The notes: generated by a model from the sequence alone, not told the origin. A stretch of DNA of 64,000 nt from Dolomitihabitans soli (GCF_022213955.1 NZ_JAKNTW010000019.1:1-64000), one strand, 5' to 3'; positions 8,275-16,693 are shown, counted from the stretch's first letter. Translations and numbers: made by a program.

Positions 8275-10697
8275 TCTTCCCTCTTGTCGCCGTTCGTCTG
8301 GTGTGCGAAATCTGCATCCTCACGGCCACGGCGACTCCCCTGCTGGAAGGCAGTGAAGATCGCGCGAGCCTCGTCGGGGGAGCGATCGGTGGCTTCGGGT
8401 TCCGCCTCCTCCTCCTTCGCCTCCCTGAGCTGCGGCGCCAGGTTCGCCTGCCGCACGCGGCGTGGAAGGCCGGCGTGGGTGCCGCTGACCTTGCTCCGCT
8501 CAGACGCGTCGCCCACCACGGTAAACGGTCCGCTTCCCCTACGGGGCAGGGGCTCCGGGATTTGCTGCACTTCCGAAGGAGCTTCGGACTGATCTTCGGC
8601 CGGGCGCACCGCCGACGGCGGGGTCTCCGCCGGCGGCGCCCCCGGCGTGAACAGGTCGCCCGGCTCCGGCCGCCCGGCGGACAGCGGTTCCGGGACGGGC
8701 GTCGCCGGCACCGGCTCCGCCCTGCGCTGCCTGCGCTCCCGCCGCCGCTCGGACTTGCGGGGCGCGGCGGCGATCGGACGTGGCGCGGCGGGCACGATCA
8801 GGCCCGGCACGTCCGACTCGGCCACCAGCGGGCGCGGAATGAGGACGATCGCGGTCGTCCCCCCGTACGGCGAGGCCCGCAGCATCACGTGGATGCCGTG
8901 CCGGATGGCGAGCTGGCCGACCACGAAGAGGCCGAGCCGGTCGCTGTCCGCCAGGTCGAACTCCGGCGGATTGGCCAGCCGGTCGTTGATCGCGGCGTAC
9001 TCCTCGGGCATCAGCCCGAGGCCGCGGTCCTCCACCTCGATCGCGAACCCGTTCGCCACCAGGTCGCCGCGGATGTTCACCGTGGTCTGCGGCGGCGAGA
9101 AGACGGTGGCGTTCTCGATCAGCTCGGCGATCAGGTGGGTGACGTCGGCGACGGCCGCGCCGTCCAGGGCCGCGTTCGGCGCCGGGAGCACGGCCACCCG
9201 GGTGTAGTCCTCGACCTCGGCGACCGCGGCGCGCAGGATGTCCACCACGGGCACGGGCTTGCGCCAGGCACGGCCGGGCACCGCCCCCGACAGGATGATC
9301 AGACCTTCCGCGTGCCGCCGCATCCGGGTGGTGAGATGGTCGAGCCTGAACAGGTCCTCAAGGTCGGCCGGGTCGTTGGTCTTGCGCTGCATGCCGTCCA
9401 GGAGCGTGAGCTGGCGGTGCAGCAGGCTCTGCTTCCGGCGGGCGAGGTTGAGGAAGACCTGGCCGACGCCTCTGCGCATGGCGGCCTGCCCGACGGCCGC
9501 CTCGACCGCCGTGCGTTGCACCGAGCTGAACGCCTTGGCCACGTCCCTGATCTCCCGGGAGCCGCCCGCGGCGATCGGCGGGGCCTCCTCCTCGACGTTG
9601 ACCTCCTCGCCGCGCCGCAGCCGCTCGACGACCCGCGGCAGCCGTGTGTTGGCGAGTTCCGTGGCGGTCCTGCGCAGGCCGAGCAGTTCGCGGGACAGCC
9701 GGCGGCCGAAGCGGATGGACAGGATGATCGAGGCGACGACCGCGATGAGGCCGAGCCCGCCGGCGATGCCGATCCGCAGCAGGATCCCCATCGCGACCGA
9801 GGTCGACCGCTCGGCGAGCACGTTGGTGGAGGCGAGGCCGATGTCGTCGAGGGTCGAGGAGACCGAGTCGGCGGTGGCCCGCCAGCGCTCGGCGTCCGGC
9901 GGCAGATCGCCGTTCCCGGTCGCCGAGATGATCCGGGTCTCCAGGTCGGCGAACTGCTTGAAGCTCGGCGAGTTCAGAGCCTGCTCGTACGGCCGGCGCA
10001 GCTCGGCGTCCAGTGACGACAGGCCGCGCGAGTGCAGAAAGCGCCTGGTGGAGACGAACTCGGAGAAGACGTCGTGCTCCTCCGGACTCATCCGCCGGTC
10101 GATCAGCGCCCCGCTCATCAGCGCGTTCTCCCGGGCGATGAACTCCCGGGCGTTGCCCATCGACTGCATCGCGGTCGCCTGCTGGAAGATCGACAGGTCG
10201 GGTAGGGCGACGAGCTGGTCGTACAGGCGGAAGACCAGGTCCAGGATCCGGTTGTACTCGGACAGCGCGACCAGCCGGGTACTGCGACCCGAGTCGATGG
10301 CCGACCTGATCTCCGGCAGCCGGTCCAGCGCCGCGTAGATGTTGTCGAGCGGTGTCCGCAGCTCGGAGGTGACCGAGCTCGCGGCCCGCTCGCTGGTCGC
10401 CGCCGCGCGGAACTTCTTCACCGCCGTGTCGGTCGCGTCACGCTGGACACCGAGGTCGCTGGTGACCACGCGGGAGCTGATCGCGATGGCGGAGCGGGCG
10501 CGCTCGCCCTGGAGTTGCAGGCCCAGGTCAGTGGAGGTGACACCGACGGTTTGGTATAGCGTGTCCGCCCTGAGCAGGGCTGCTCCATCTCCAACCGTCA
10601 GATTGAGGACGAAACCCCACAGTGCGCTCAACGACAGCAATGGTAAGAGCAGCAACAAGAAGATCTTGAACCGAATCGACCGGTTTCTAGAACCCAT
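8271..10697 (-). CDS. cvnA: Conservon sensor histidine kinase-like protein (CvnA), NIT-HAMP-ATPase
   Basis: 808 residues from the ATG at 10697, chosen because MGSRNRSIRFKIFLLLLLPL is a normal start with a positively charged stretch before the first membrane helix; the frame stays open further upstream but across the divergent promoter region. Order of parts: membrane helix (about 10-32), an extracellular nitrate/nitrite-sensing (NIT-like) helical domain, second helix (ILLRIGIAGGLGLIAVVA), HAMP, a dimerisation helix, a GHKL ATPase with N-box HLIAELIENATVFSPP and DRGLGL, and a Pro/Glu/Arg-rich tail of about 170 residues. As usual for conservons, no standard phospho-acceptor H-box is evident. 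Heads the operon with the roadblock, DUF742 and GTPase genes. Confidence 0.9.
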   Translation of the reverse strand: MGSRNRSIRFKIFLLLLLPLLSLSALWGFVLNLTVGDGAALLRADTLYQTVGVTSTDLGLQLQGERARSAIAISSRVVTSDLGVQRDATDTAVKKFRAAATSERAASSVTSELRTPLDNIYAALDRLPEIRSAIDSGRSTRLVALSEYNRILDLVFRLYDQLVALPDLSIFQQATAMQSMGNAREFIARENALMSGALIDRRMSPEEHDVFSEFVSTRRFLHSRGLSSLDAELRRPYEQALNSPSFKQFADLETRIISATGNGDLPPDAERWRATADSVSSTLDDIGLASTNVLAERSTSVAMGILLRIGIAGGLGLIAVVASIILSIRFGRRLSRELLGLRRTATELANTRLPRVVERLRRGEEVNVEEEAPPIAAGGSREIRDVAKAFSSVQRTAVEAAVGQAAMRRGVGQVFLNLARRKQSLLHRQLTLLDGMQRKTNDPADLEDLFRLDHLTTRMRRHAEGLIILSGAVPGRAWRKPVPVVDILRAAVAEVEDYTRVAVLPAPNAALDGAAVADVTHLIAELIENATVFSPPQTTVNIRGDLVANGFAIEVEDRGLGLMPEEYAAINDRLANPPEFDLADSDRLGLFVVGQLAIRHGIHVMLRASPYGGTTAIVLIPRPLVAESDVPGLIVPAAPRPIAAAPRKSERRRERRQRRAEPVPATPVPEPLSAGRPEPGDLFTPGAPPAETPPSAVRPAEDQSEAPSEVQQIPEPLPRRGSGPFTVVGDASERSKVSGTHAGLPRRVRQANLAPQLREAKEEEAEPEATDRSPDEARAIFTAFQQGSRRGREDADFAHQTNGDKREE

Positions 10698-10823
10698 GCC
10701 CACTCGTCCCAACCTCTGAGTGTGTGGAGGCTCGCACCGCATCACCTTTACGGGTAAATGCACCTCCGGAAGATCGCACAGGAGACTAGCACCAATTAAG
10801 GTTTCGGCGCAGTGGAGGATGTC
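10698..10823. promoter_or_regulatory. Divergent promoter region between conservon and SDR gene
   Basis: 126 bases between the two divergent starts, distinctly richer in A+T than the flanks. A short palindrome TTTACGGGTAAA sits at 10747-10758, near the middle, and could be a shared operator. The SDR gene has GGAGG at 10814-10818. No promoter boxes can be assigned with confidence. Confidence 0.35.
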
Positions 10824-11621
10824 ATGATAAGTGTGATTACCGGGGCGGGTGCCGGAATCGGCGCGGCGGCGGCGGTTGAGCTCTCCCGGCGCGGTCACCA
10901 GGTGATACTCGTTGGACGCACGCCTGCGCGGGTCGCCGCGGTGGCCGACCGGTTGGCGGTGTCCGGACCCAGGCCTCATGTGTTGACCTGCGATTACACC
11001 AATCTTGACGACGTGCGCAAACTCGCCGCCGAGATCCGCGATCGCTACTCCAGGATCGACGTTCTCGTCAACAACGCCGGTGTGATGACGACACGCAGGA
11101 CCAGCACCCTCAACGGGCACGAAATGATCATGCAAGTCAACCATCTCGCCCCGTTCCTCCTTACCACCCTGCTGCTCGACCGCCTCGCCGCCGGCCGGGT
11201 CGTCACCACCTCCTCGCAGGCCGGCAAGACGGGCCGCCTCGACCCCGACGACCTCGACCGGAACCGCAGGCGATGGAGCGGCTGGCTGCAGTACGGCGAC
11301 TCCAAGCAGGCCAACGCCCTGTTCACCGTCGAACTGGCCCGGCGCGGCATCGCCGCCACCTGCTTCCACCCCGGCGTGATCAAGACGGGATTCGCGGGCG
11401 GGACCCTCTTCATGAAGCTCGTCCACCGCGTCCCCGGCCTCGGCGACACCCCGGAGAACGGCGCGGCCACCATGGTCCACCTCGCCACCCACCCCGACGG
11501 CGTGCGCCATTCCGGCCGCTACTTCGCCAAGTGCGCCCCCGCCGCCCACCCCAAGTCGATGACCGACCCCGCCCTGGCCCGCCGCCTCTGGGACGTCTCA
11601 CACAGCCTGGTCAATCGCTGA
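10824..11621 (+). CDS. Short-chain dehydrogenase/reductase
   Basis: 265 residues. The ATG at 10824 follows GGAGG at 10814-10818; a GTG at 10812 overlaps that RBS and is rejected. Rossmann signature TGAGAGIG at residues 6-13, NNAGV for the adenine-side loop, catalytic Ser in VVTTSSQAG, and Tyr/Lys in YGDSK (YxxxK). The family is the WWOX/retinol-dehydrogenase-like SDR group; the substrate is unknown and NADP preference is suggested by the arginine in VGRTPARV. It stands alone, divergent from the conservon. The last 14 codons plus the stop are the first unit of a 59-bp tandem array that continues after the gene. Confidence 0.88.
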   Translation: MISVITGAGAGIGAAAAVELSRRGHQVILVGRTPARVAAVADRLAVSGPRPHVLTCDYTNLDDVRKLAAEIRDRYSRIDVLVNNAGVMTTRRTSTLNGHEMIMQVNHLAPFLLTTLLLDRLAAGRVVTTSSQAGKTGRLDPDDLDRNRRRWSGWLQYGDSKQANALFTVELARRGIAATCFHPGVIKTGFAGGTLFMKLVHRVPGLGDTPENGAATMVHLATHPDGVRHSGRYFAKCAPAAHPKSMTDPALARRLWDVSHSLVNR

Positions 11622-11805
11622 CCGGCCCCGCTCTGGTCCGTCGCCTCTGGGACGTCTCACACAGCCTGGTCAATCGCTGACCGGCCCCGCTCTGGTCCGT
11701 CGCCTCTGGGACGTCTCACACAGCCTGGTCAATCGCTGACCGGCCCCGCTCTGGTCCGTCGCCTCTGGGACGTCTCACACAACCTGGTCAATCGCTGACC
11801 GGCCG
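11578..11805 (+). repeat. 59-bp tandem repeat, four units, starting inside the SDR gene end
   Basis: The block GACGTCTCACACAGCCTGG recurs at 11592, 11651, 11710 and 11769, an exact period of 59. The first unit encodes the C-terminus RLWDVSHSLVNR and stop of the SDR protein; the other three lie after the stop. Units are almost identical (last one has AACCTGG for AGCCTGG). Because 59 is not a multiple of three the array does not extend the protein. Each unit contains CTGGTCA-ATCGC-TGACCGG, a 7-bp hairpin over the stop codon, so the array provides up to four stacked hairpins that may act in termination or mRNA stability. Confidence 0.9.
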
Positions 11806-11820
11806 TCGCGCGGGCCGGTG

Positions 11821-13557
11821 TCACGCGGTCGCGGTGGCCTGGGTGAGCTCGTCCACGGCTCGGTAGGCGGCGGCGACCGGGCAGCCGGGGGCGATGATCG
11901 CGATCCGGCCGAACCTGCGGCAGGCGGTCGCCGCGGGTGACGGCCCATCCGGATGGAAGCGGTCCCACGGCCTGCCGTACTCCCTGGCGTACCCGTGTCC
12001 CCAGCGGTCGATCACCAGCTCCTCGACGTCGCGCCCGGCGTCGAACCCGCCTGGCCCCAGCAGGCGGGTGAGCTGGTCGCGCACGGTGTGCTCCAGGAAG
12101 TCGTACGGCGTGCCGAACAGCTCGCGCCGGCCCGCCGACGCGGCCAGCCGCGGGGGCACACCGGGTACGGCACAGGCCCGGGTCAGCCGCGCGGTGTTCC
12201 GGCTGATCTCGGCGACCGTCCAGTAGGCGCCGGTGAACCGGGTCCGCCGCACGCCCGCCGTACGGGTCCGCAGCCTCACGGTCGCCTGGACCACCGGGAA
12301 CCTGATCGTCTGGCGGAGCGTCTCCTGCTGCTCCTCGGGGAGGCCGGGCACCAGGTAGGGGATCATCATCTCGCCGCATGCGAGGACGACGCCGCGGGTC
12401 CTGATGGTGCTGACGCCGTGGCCGTCGAAGTAGCCGACCTCGTCCTCGCTGACGCTGACGACGGGGCTGGAGAGCCGGAAGGAGAGCGGGCCCGCCATCG
12501 CGCGGACCAGATCGGCGACGCGGACCTGCCGCGTGGCCTCCCACCTCCTGGCCACGCTCGCCATGTTCCACCGGGACGGCTTCGCGTCGTCGAGCCCCGC
12601 GAAGCCTGGATACCCGAGTCCCCAGGCGTCGATCGCGCCGAGCACGTCGGCCCCGCAGGCCCACTCGCCACTCGGCATCGTCTGGACGAACCGCAGCACA
12701 TCAGGATGAACACGGCACACGTCCTTTAGGTAGGCCGCGTAGGTCAGCCCGGCCAGCCGCACCTTCTTCTCCTCGTCCGGCAAGCCGGGAAAGCGGTCGG
12801 GCGGATCGTCGTACAGCCTGGCGAGATCCTTTCTGGCCTGCTTCGCGATGGGAAGGTGGTCAATCCAGGAGCCGATGAGCCGTACCAGCCTGTCCGTGCC
12901 GAAGGTCTCCCTGTCGCAGTGGACGCTGTCGTACGTGGGTTCGGCGCGGGCGACGCTCCGCAGGCCGAGCCGGTCGACCAGGTCCCGGGCCTCGGGAGTG
13001 TGGATCGACAGCCAGCGCGCCCGCGCCGCCAGCCCGTCGTGGTCGTCGAGGACGTGGTGGTTGTCCAGCCCACGCTCGCCCGCCCCGCCGTCGTGCGGGA
13101 CACCCTGGTGGCCCAGTTCCTCGTGGTGGCCCAGGACCTCGTGGTGGCCCAGGACCTTGTGATTGTCCATGGCCTCGTGGTGGCCCAGGACCTCGTGATG
13201 GTCCAGGACCTCGTGGTTGTCCAGGATGAGGACGCGGGCGGCGGGGTCCTGGGCGAGCCGGCGGTGGGCGGCGGTGATCCCCGCCAAGCCCGCGCCGACC
13301 ACCACCAGGTCGTAGCTCTCCCCAGTCGGACGCGACGGCCCGGCGTGCTGCCAGAACCGGCCGTCGCGCAGGGCGTGCGGCACGCTGAGCGCGGCGGGCG
13401 TGTCGCCGTGCCAGATGGCCGGGGGCCTCGCCGCTGCCGTCCCGGACGTCCCGCCCGGCGGCAGTGCTGCGATGCCCGCCGCCACCGCCACGCCGTCCAG
13501 GAAGTGCCTGCGCGTGATCGCACGGCCCGCCCCGAGTCCGCCCGGCCGATCTGTCAT
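11821..13557 (-). CDS. Tat-exported FAD-dependent oxidoreductase related to spermidine dehydrogenase, with repeat expansion
   Basis: 578 residues from the ATG at 13557. A twin-arginine signal ITRRHFLDGVAVAAG lies at residues 14-28. The FAD-binding beta-alpha-beta motif is DLVVVGAGLAGITAAH (about 83-98) followed by VLILDNHE. Relatives usually continue DNHDDFGGHA-R-NEF; here that glycine-rich segment is replaced by six tandem hexapeptides (residues 114-150, HHEVLG type). Later family-like blocks remain: LPDEEKKVRLAGLTYAAYL, DAWGLGYPGFAGL, VVLACGEMMIPYLVPGLP and RWGHGYAREYGRPWDR. So the fold is likely kept, but FAD binding by the altered loop is uncertain and the protein may be inactive or changed in function. 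Substrate (polyamine or other amine) is inferred from the family only. Confidence 0.7.
   Translation of the reverse strand: MTDRPGGLGAGRAITRRHFLDGVAVAAGIAALPPGGTSGTAAARPPAIWHGDTPAALSVPHALRDGRFWQHAGPSRPTGESYDLVVVGAGLAGITAAHRRLAQDPAARVLILDNHEVLDHHEVLGHHEAMDNHKVLGHHEVLGHHEELGHQGVPHDGGAGERGLDNHHVLDDHDGLAARARWLSIHTPEARDLVDRLGLRSVARAEPTYDSVHCDRETFGTDRLVRLIGSWIDHLPIAKQARKDLARLYDDPPDRFPGLPDEEKKVRLAGLTYAAYLKDVCRVHPDVLRFVQTMPSGEWACGADVLGAIDAWGLGYPGFAGLDDAKPSRWNMASVARRWEATRQVRVADLVRAMAGPLSFRLSSPVVSVSEDEVGYFDGHGVSTIRTRGVVLACGEMMIPYLVPGLPEEQQETLRQTIRFPVVQATVRLRTRTAGVRRTRFTGAYWTVAEISRNTARLTRACAVPGVPPRLAASAGRRELFGTPYDFLEHTVRDQLTRLLGPGGFDAGRDVEELVIDRWGHGYAREYGRPWDRFHPDGPSPAATACRRFGRIAIIAPGCPVAAAYRAVDELTQATATA
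13108..13218 (-). repeat. 18-bp in-frame repeats coding HHEVLG-type hexapeptides
   Basis: On the minus strand codons for NHEVLD, HHEVLG, HHEAMD, NHKVLG, HHEVLG and HHEELG follow one another without interruption (residues 114-150 of the flavoprotein). At DNA level the unit is about GTGGTGGCCCAGGACCTC on the plus strand. The period is exactly 18, so the frame is kept. The resulting segment is very rich in histidine and acidic residues and could bind metal. Confidence 0.9.
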
Positions 13558-13668
13558 GCCGCCGATCGTGCTCACCCCCCGGCGGCACGCTCTTCGCCCA
13601 CGCTGCCACAAGGGGAACATTTTGCGGGATCCGGCGCGCTCGATGGACGGCACCATCCACGACCTGCT

Positions 13669-13712
13669 CACTGTCCCGGCTTCACTGTCCGGGCTTCACT
13701 GTCCGGGCTCAA
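13669..13712 (+). repeat. 14-bp tandem repeat, three units
   Basis: TCACTGTCCCGGCT, TCACTGTCCGGGCT and TCACTGTCCGGGCT follow each other directly and run into the inverted dispersed-repeat copy. The 14-bp period is not a codon multiple and no frame is supported. Confidence 0.8.
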
Positions 13713-13830
13713 GATGTACGGCAAGCCACCTTGGCGCCTCGCGCCGCCGCCGGCCGGCGTCCGTGGACACACGCCTCTCCAGCGTGGGTGGTCACGCGAC
13801 GTGACGCCTGGCCCGCCGGCCGTTGCCGTG
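13713..13830 (-). repeat. Dispersed repeat family, copy 2 (inverted)
   Basis: Read on the minus strand it shows GCTGGAGAGGCGTGTGTCCA, then CGGACG, then GGCGCCAAGGTGGCTTGCCG followed by TAC, in the same order and spacing as the copies at 14065 and 16694. The inner GGCGC/GCGCC stem is conserved while the outer stem is weakened. Confidence 0.75.
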
Positions 13831-14064
13831 CTGGGACCCGCGCGTGAAGCGCCTGCCCAGTGAGCGACGCCGCCACCCCTCTGCTCACCAGGGCCGGAAC
13901 CGGACACCCGAGGGAGACGGATTCCCGCAGAGGGCGTTAGAGATCGGGCAATGCGAGCGCGGTGGGTGATTCCTCCGGCGCTCGGGTGAACCGGCGTCAA
14001 GGGCCGGGGACGCGACCTTCGTCATGACTCTCCGGTCGGCACTCTCCAGGACCAAAGGCGGGCT

Positions 14065-14193
14065 GGGTTTCACCAACGGAGATGGTCGGCGGGACGGCGT
14101 TACGGCGGTTGGTTGGAGCGCTGGAGTGGCGTGGGTCCACGGACGGCCACCACCTGCGGCGCGGGGCGCCGGGGTGGCTTGCCGTACGTTCTG
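14065..14193 (+). repeat. Dispersed repeat family, copy 3; left flank of the radical SAM cassette
   Basis: 129 bases that match 16694-16822 at 125 positions. Contains GTCCACGGACGGCCACCACC, then a strong hairpin in which GCCACC pairs with GGTGGC around CGGCGC-GGGG-CGCCG, and ends CTTGCCGTACGTTCTG. Lies 49 bases from the end of the methyltransferase gene. Confidence 0.9.
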
Positions 14194-14241
14194 CAATGCA
14201 CCCGGCTCGCCTTTGTTCCGGGATTCCGTGAATACGGAACA

Positions 14242-15387
14242 TCAAGCGATCGTTTCGTGCCACCCGGCGCGGGACAGGGTGATCTCCCCAGTGGGCGCGA
14301 CCGTTACTTTTGCTCCCCTGATCGGCAGTTCGCCGTTGCGCAGCCAGTAATGCCGGAGGTCGTCAAGGATGTCCCATAGACGTCGCGGCCCGCCTTGATG
14401 GACCACGGGCAGCTCATCCCATTTGCTGCTGGCCCTGGCCCATGAGCCATCCGAGTGCACCATCCACGCGGTTTGGCTGCCGTCTTCGCTGGACTCGCGA
14501 TAATGGTGTTCGATATGGGGGGCGACTACTTCGAGCATCGAACTCAGGTCCCAGGCGTCCGATACGTTCACCATGGGGTAACGGCCGAGGGCGATCTGTT
14601 CGCCGTCTTGTTCACGAAGGCCCGCGAGCAAATCGTCACGGCTGGGCGGGTAATCGGCGCCCGTTCTGGTCGGCATGAACATCGCCCGATCCCATTCGAC
14701 TCTTCCGACAGCACCGCCGTCTTCGGTCTTGTTCGCCGTTATGATCAGGGAGGTATTGCTGATCACGGTCACCAGTCGCCCCCCTGGTCGCAGCGCGGTG
14801 AGCCAGCTCGCGGGGATCGGCCGCACTGACACCATCGAAACGATCCGGTCGTACGTGCCCGGAAGCGGCCCGCCGGCATCGCAAGTGGAGATCTCCGGAT
14901 GCAGCCCGATAGCAGTAAGGCGTTCGGACGCCATCTCTGTCAGATAAGGGTCAATGTCGATGCTGGTTACCTGGCTCTCACCAAGCCGGTGGGACAACAG
15001 CGCCGTGCTGTAGCCCGATCCGGTGGCGACATCGAGAACAGTCGCACCGTCGTTGACCTCCAGATGCCGTAGCATCCGCACAACCAGGCCGGGAAGCGTG
15101 GACGAAGAAGTTGGACGCCCGGAAGAATGGTCACCGATCTGGGCGTGATCGGCATGAACGCTCCCGACTTTGGTGATCAACGTCTGGTCGTCGTACGCCG
15201 CCTGCATCCACGCTTCCACGTCGGACGGACCGTCATACAGCGCCCCCCATTCCCCCCTTTCGGGATCGGCTCCCCACCATCGCGGGACGAGCAGGTGGCG
15301 CGGAGTGGCCGCTACCGGCCCGTACCAACGCGAGCCCGGGTGGCTCACACGGACAGCGAGCCTTTCGGCATGCTGTTCCCAATCCAT
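14242..15387 (-). CDS. PIMT-like SAM-dependent methyltransferase of a peptide-modification cassette
   Basis: 381 residues from the ATG at 15387 (GTGAGG upstream), four bases after the stop of the radical SAM gene, so the two form an operon. An N-terminal region with ATPRHLLVPRWW is followed by the SAM-binding motif VLDVATGSGYSTALL (about 117-131), acidic IDIDP and a TSSSTLPG block, as in protein-L-isoaspartate O-methyltransferases. The extra C-terminal domain ending GGPRRLWDILDDLRHYWL then GAKVTVAPTGEITL resembles the tail of PIMT-like enzymes tied to RiPP pathways (graspetide TgmC, FxLD and lanthipeptide methyltransferases). It is thus likely to methylate a side-chain carboxylate of a peptide or protein rather than repair isoaspartate. 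Base composition is lower in G+C than the neighbours, and direct repeats enclose the pair, suggesting acquisition. Confidence 0.78.
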   Translation of the reverse strand: MDWEQHAERLAVRVSHPGSRWYGPVAATPRHLLVPRWWGADPERGEWGALYDGPSDVEAWMQAAYDDQTLITKVGSVHADHAQIGDHSSGRPTSSSTLPGLVVRMLRHLEVNDGATVLDVATGSGYSTALLSHRLGESQVTSIDIDPYLTEMASERLTAIGLHPEISTCDAGGPLPGTYDRIVSMVSVRPIPASWLTALRPGGRLVTVISNTSLIITANKTEDGGAVGRVEWDRAMFMPTRTGADYPPSRDDLLAGLREQDGEQIALGRYPMVNVSDAWDLSSMLEVVAPHIEHHYRESSEDGSQTAWMVHSDGSWARASSKWDELPVVHQGGPRRLWDILDDLRHYWLRNGELPIRGAKVTVAPTGEITLSRAGWHETIA

Positions 15388-15391
15388 GTCC

Positions 15392-16327
15392 TCACTTCTT
15401 CGTGTCCGGCTGACAAAACCTCGGATTGCACGCCGGCCTCTCCGCTGGGGCACAGTCCGAGCTGTCGCCCTGCTGAGGCTTGCAGGGCTTTTCGTTGGGC
15501 GTGCAATCCTGTGAATCGGGGCTGCAATCACCTGCCGCTGGGCCGGGGATTCTTGCGACGAGCCTCTCCCATGCGTGCCCGGTCAGAATATCGGCCAGGG
15601 GCTGTTCCTGAACATTGCCCGCCCTCATCCAACGCGACAGGACGCATGGCCAAACCTCCCCAGTCGGTGAGATTGCCGCCAAGCCGCACCCACAACGGCC
15701 ACATAACTGCGACGCATCCGTCGGTGCACGTCTGCCCCGGCCGACACCACGAACGAAGTCTGTGCCGATGTCGGTCACGCCAAGGTTGACCAGCTCCGCG
15801 CGAGACTGTTCCACTCGCTGTCCATCGGTTACACCGATGATTCCCACCCGCAGCCGGATCTTTCGTCTGACCGCCTCGATGATATTCATTCGGGTGCGGG
15901 TATGACTGCCCTGACGGCCCGTCACGGCCTCGTGCTGGGGTGCTTGATCGGAGTAGTAGCTCGTCGCCAGCGAGACGCTCGGGTGAGCGTACAGATCCCA
16001 CCACTCATCGCGCACCTGAACGAGATTACTGAATACCTCTGTCGGTAGACCGCTGTCGATCGCGTGCCGAAGGAGTTGCGTGAAACGTGGATGCATGGTC
16101 GGTTCGCCGCCGATCAACTGGAGCTGGGAAACCCCCAGCCGTCGCGCGTCGGAGATGAGCTCGCGCCAGTTCGCCTCCGTCATGGTGCCATGGTCACCTG
16201 CGGGTCCGGAGTCTGCGTAGCAGTGGATACATGCAAGCTGGCATCTGCCGGTTATCTCGAATTCCAGTCGCCAGCCTGAAAGAGGTAGGTCGGCTTTCTC
16301 TTGTTTGTCGACGATCGTCACAGTCAT
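15392..16327 (-). CDS. Radical SAM maturase-like enzyme with SPASM-like cysteines and a six-fold Cys-x-Pro tail
   Basis: 311 residues from the ATG at 16327, preceded by GGAGAAAAGG. The cluster motif CQLACIHC gives C29, C33 and C36 (CxxxCxxC); GGEP at 73-76 is the second SAM-contact motif. A second cysteine set, C209, C212, C214 and C228 (LCGRCGCG and WPCVL), is a SPASM/twitch-like auxiliary cluster site, typical of peptide- or protein-modifying enzymes. After an ordinary domain end (about 262) comes a 44-residue hydrophilic tail with C268, C275, C282, C292, C300 and C305, each followed by x-Pro (CSP, CTP, CKP, CAP, CNP, CQP). The tail could be a fused core peptide, a metal site or a docking element. 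First gene of the operon with the methyltransferase. Local G+C is about 55-60% by eye against about 70% around it. No separate precursor gene was found. Confidence 0.85.
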   Translation of the reverse strand: MTVTIVDKQEKADLPLSGWRLEFEITGRCQLACIHCYADSGPAGDHGTMTEANWRELISDARRLGVSQLQLIGGEPTMHPRFTQLLRHAIDSGLPTEVFSNLVQVRDEWWDLYAHPSVSLATSYYSDQAPQHEAVTGRQGSHTRTRMNIIEAVRRKIRLRVGIIGVTDGQRVEQSRAELVNLGVTDIGTDFVRGVGRGRRAPTDASQLCGRCGCGLAAISPTGEVWPCVLSRWMRAGNVQEQPLADILTGHAWERLVARIPGPAAGDCSPDSQDCTPNEKPCKPQQGDSSDCAPAERPACNPRFCQPDTKK

Positions 16328-16490
16328 GGCAGCCTTTTCTCCGGTAACGCGATATTGGAGAGTTGTGGACCTGGTGAAATCATCGATAAACGTGCCGCTT
16401 CTCATCGCATCATAGCGCACGCCGGAGCGGTTGTAGATAGGGTCGGCAAATTTCCTGAAGACTCAAGGCGGTATGTGAATTTGCATTGTG

Positions 16491-16519
16491 CATTATGAAT
16501 GATTTCGCGAATCATAATG
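16491..16519. promoter_or_regulatory. Long palindrome upstream of the radical SAM operon
   Basis: ATGATT-TCGCG-AATCAT at 16499-16515 is a perfect inverted repeat and is nested with CATTATG (16491-16497) and CATAATG (16513-16519). It lies about 165 bases ahead of the radical SAM start in an AT-rich island, so it could be an operator for a regulator encoded elsewhere. Confidence 0.5.
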
Positions 16520-16693
16520 CGCAAAGAAATGGGAGAAAGATTTCTGGGGAAGCGTGCGGAGGCTCGCCCGGCATCCTCGTGCCTGACCGGGGGGTCGGCA
16601 CCCAGGCTGCTCGCCGTCGTCGCGCAGGATGCCCGGTGGGCCGCCGTCGCCGACTGACGGCACCGGGGCCAGGACGGAGGGCGGGCACGTGCC

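Larger units (their letters stand above)
13558..14241. other. Repeat-rich intergenic region left of the radical SAM cassette
   Basis: About 680 bases with no supported gene. It holds a 14-bp tandem repeat (TTCACTGTCCGGGC type, three units, about 13669-13712), an inverted copy of the dispersed repeat (13713-13830) and a direct copy (14065-14193). The stretch 13831-14064 shows nothing recognisable. The two repeat copies face away from each other, with their conserved TTGCCGTAC ends at the outer edges. Confidence 0.6.
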
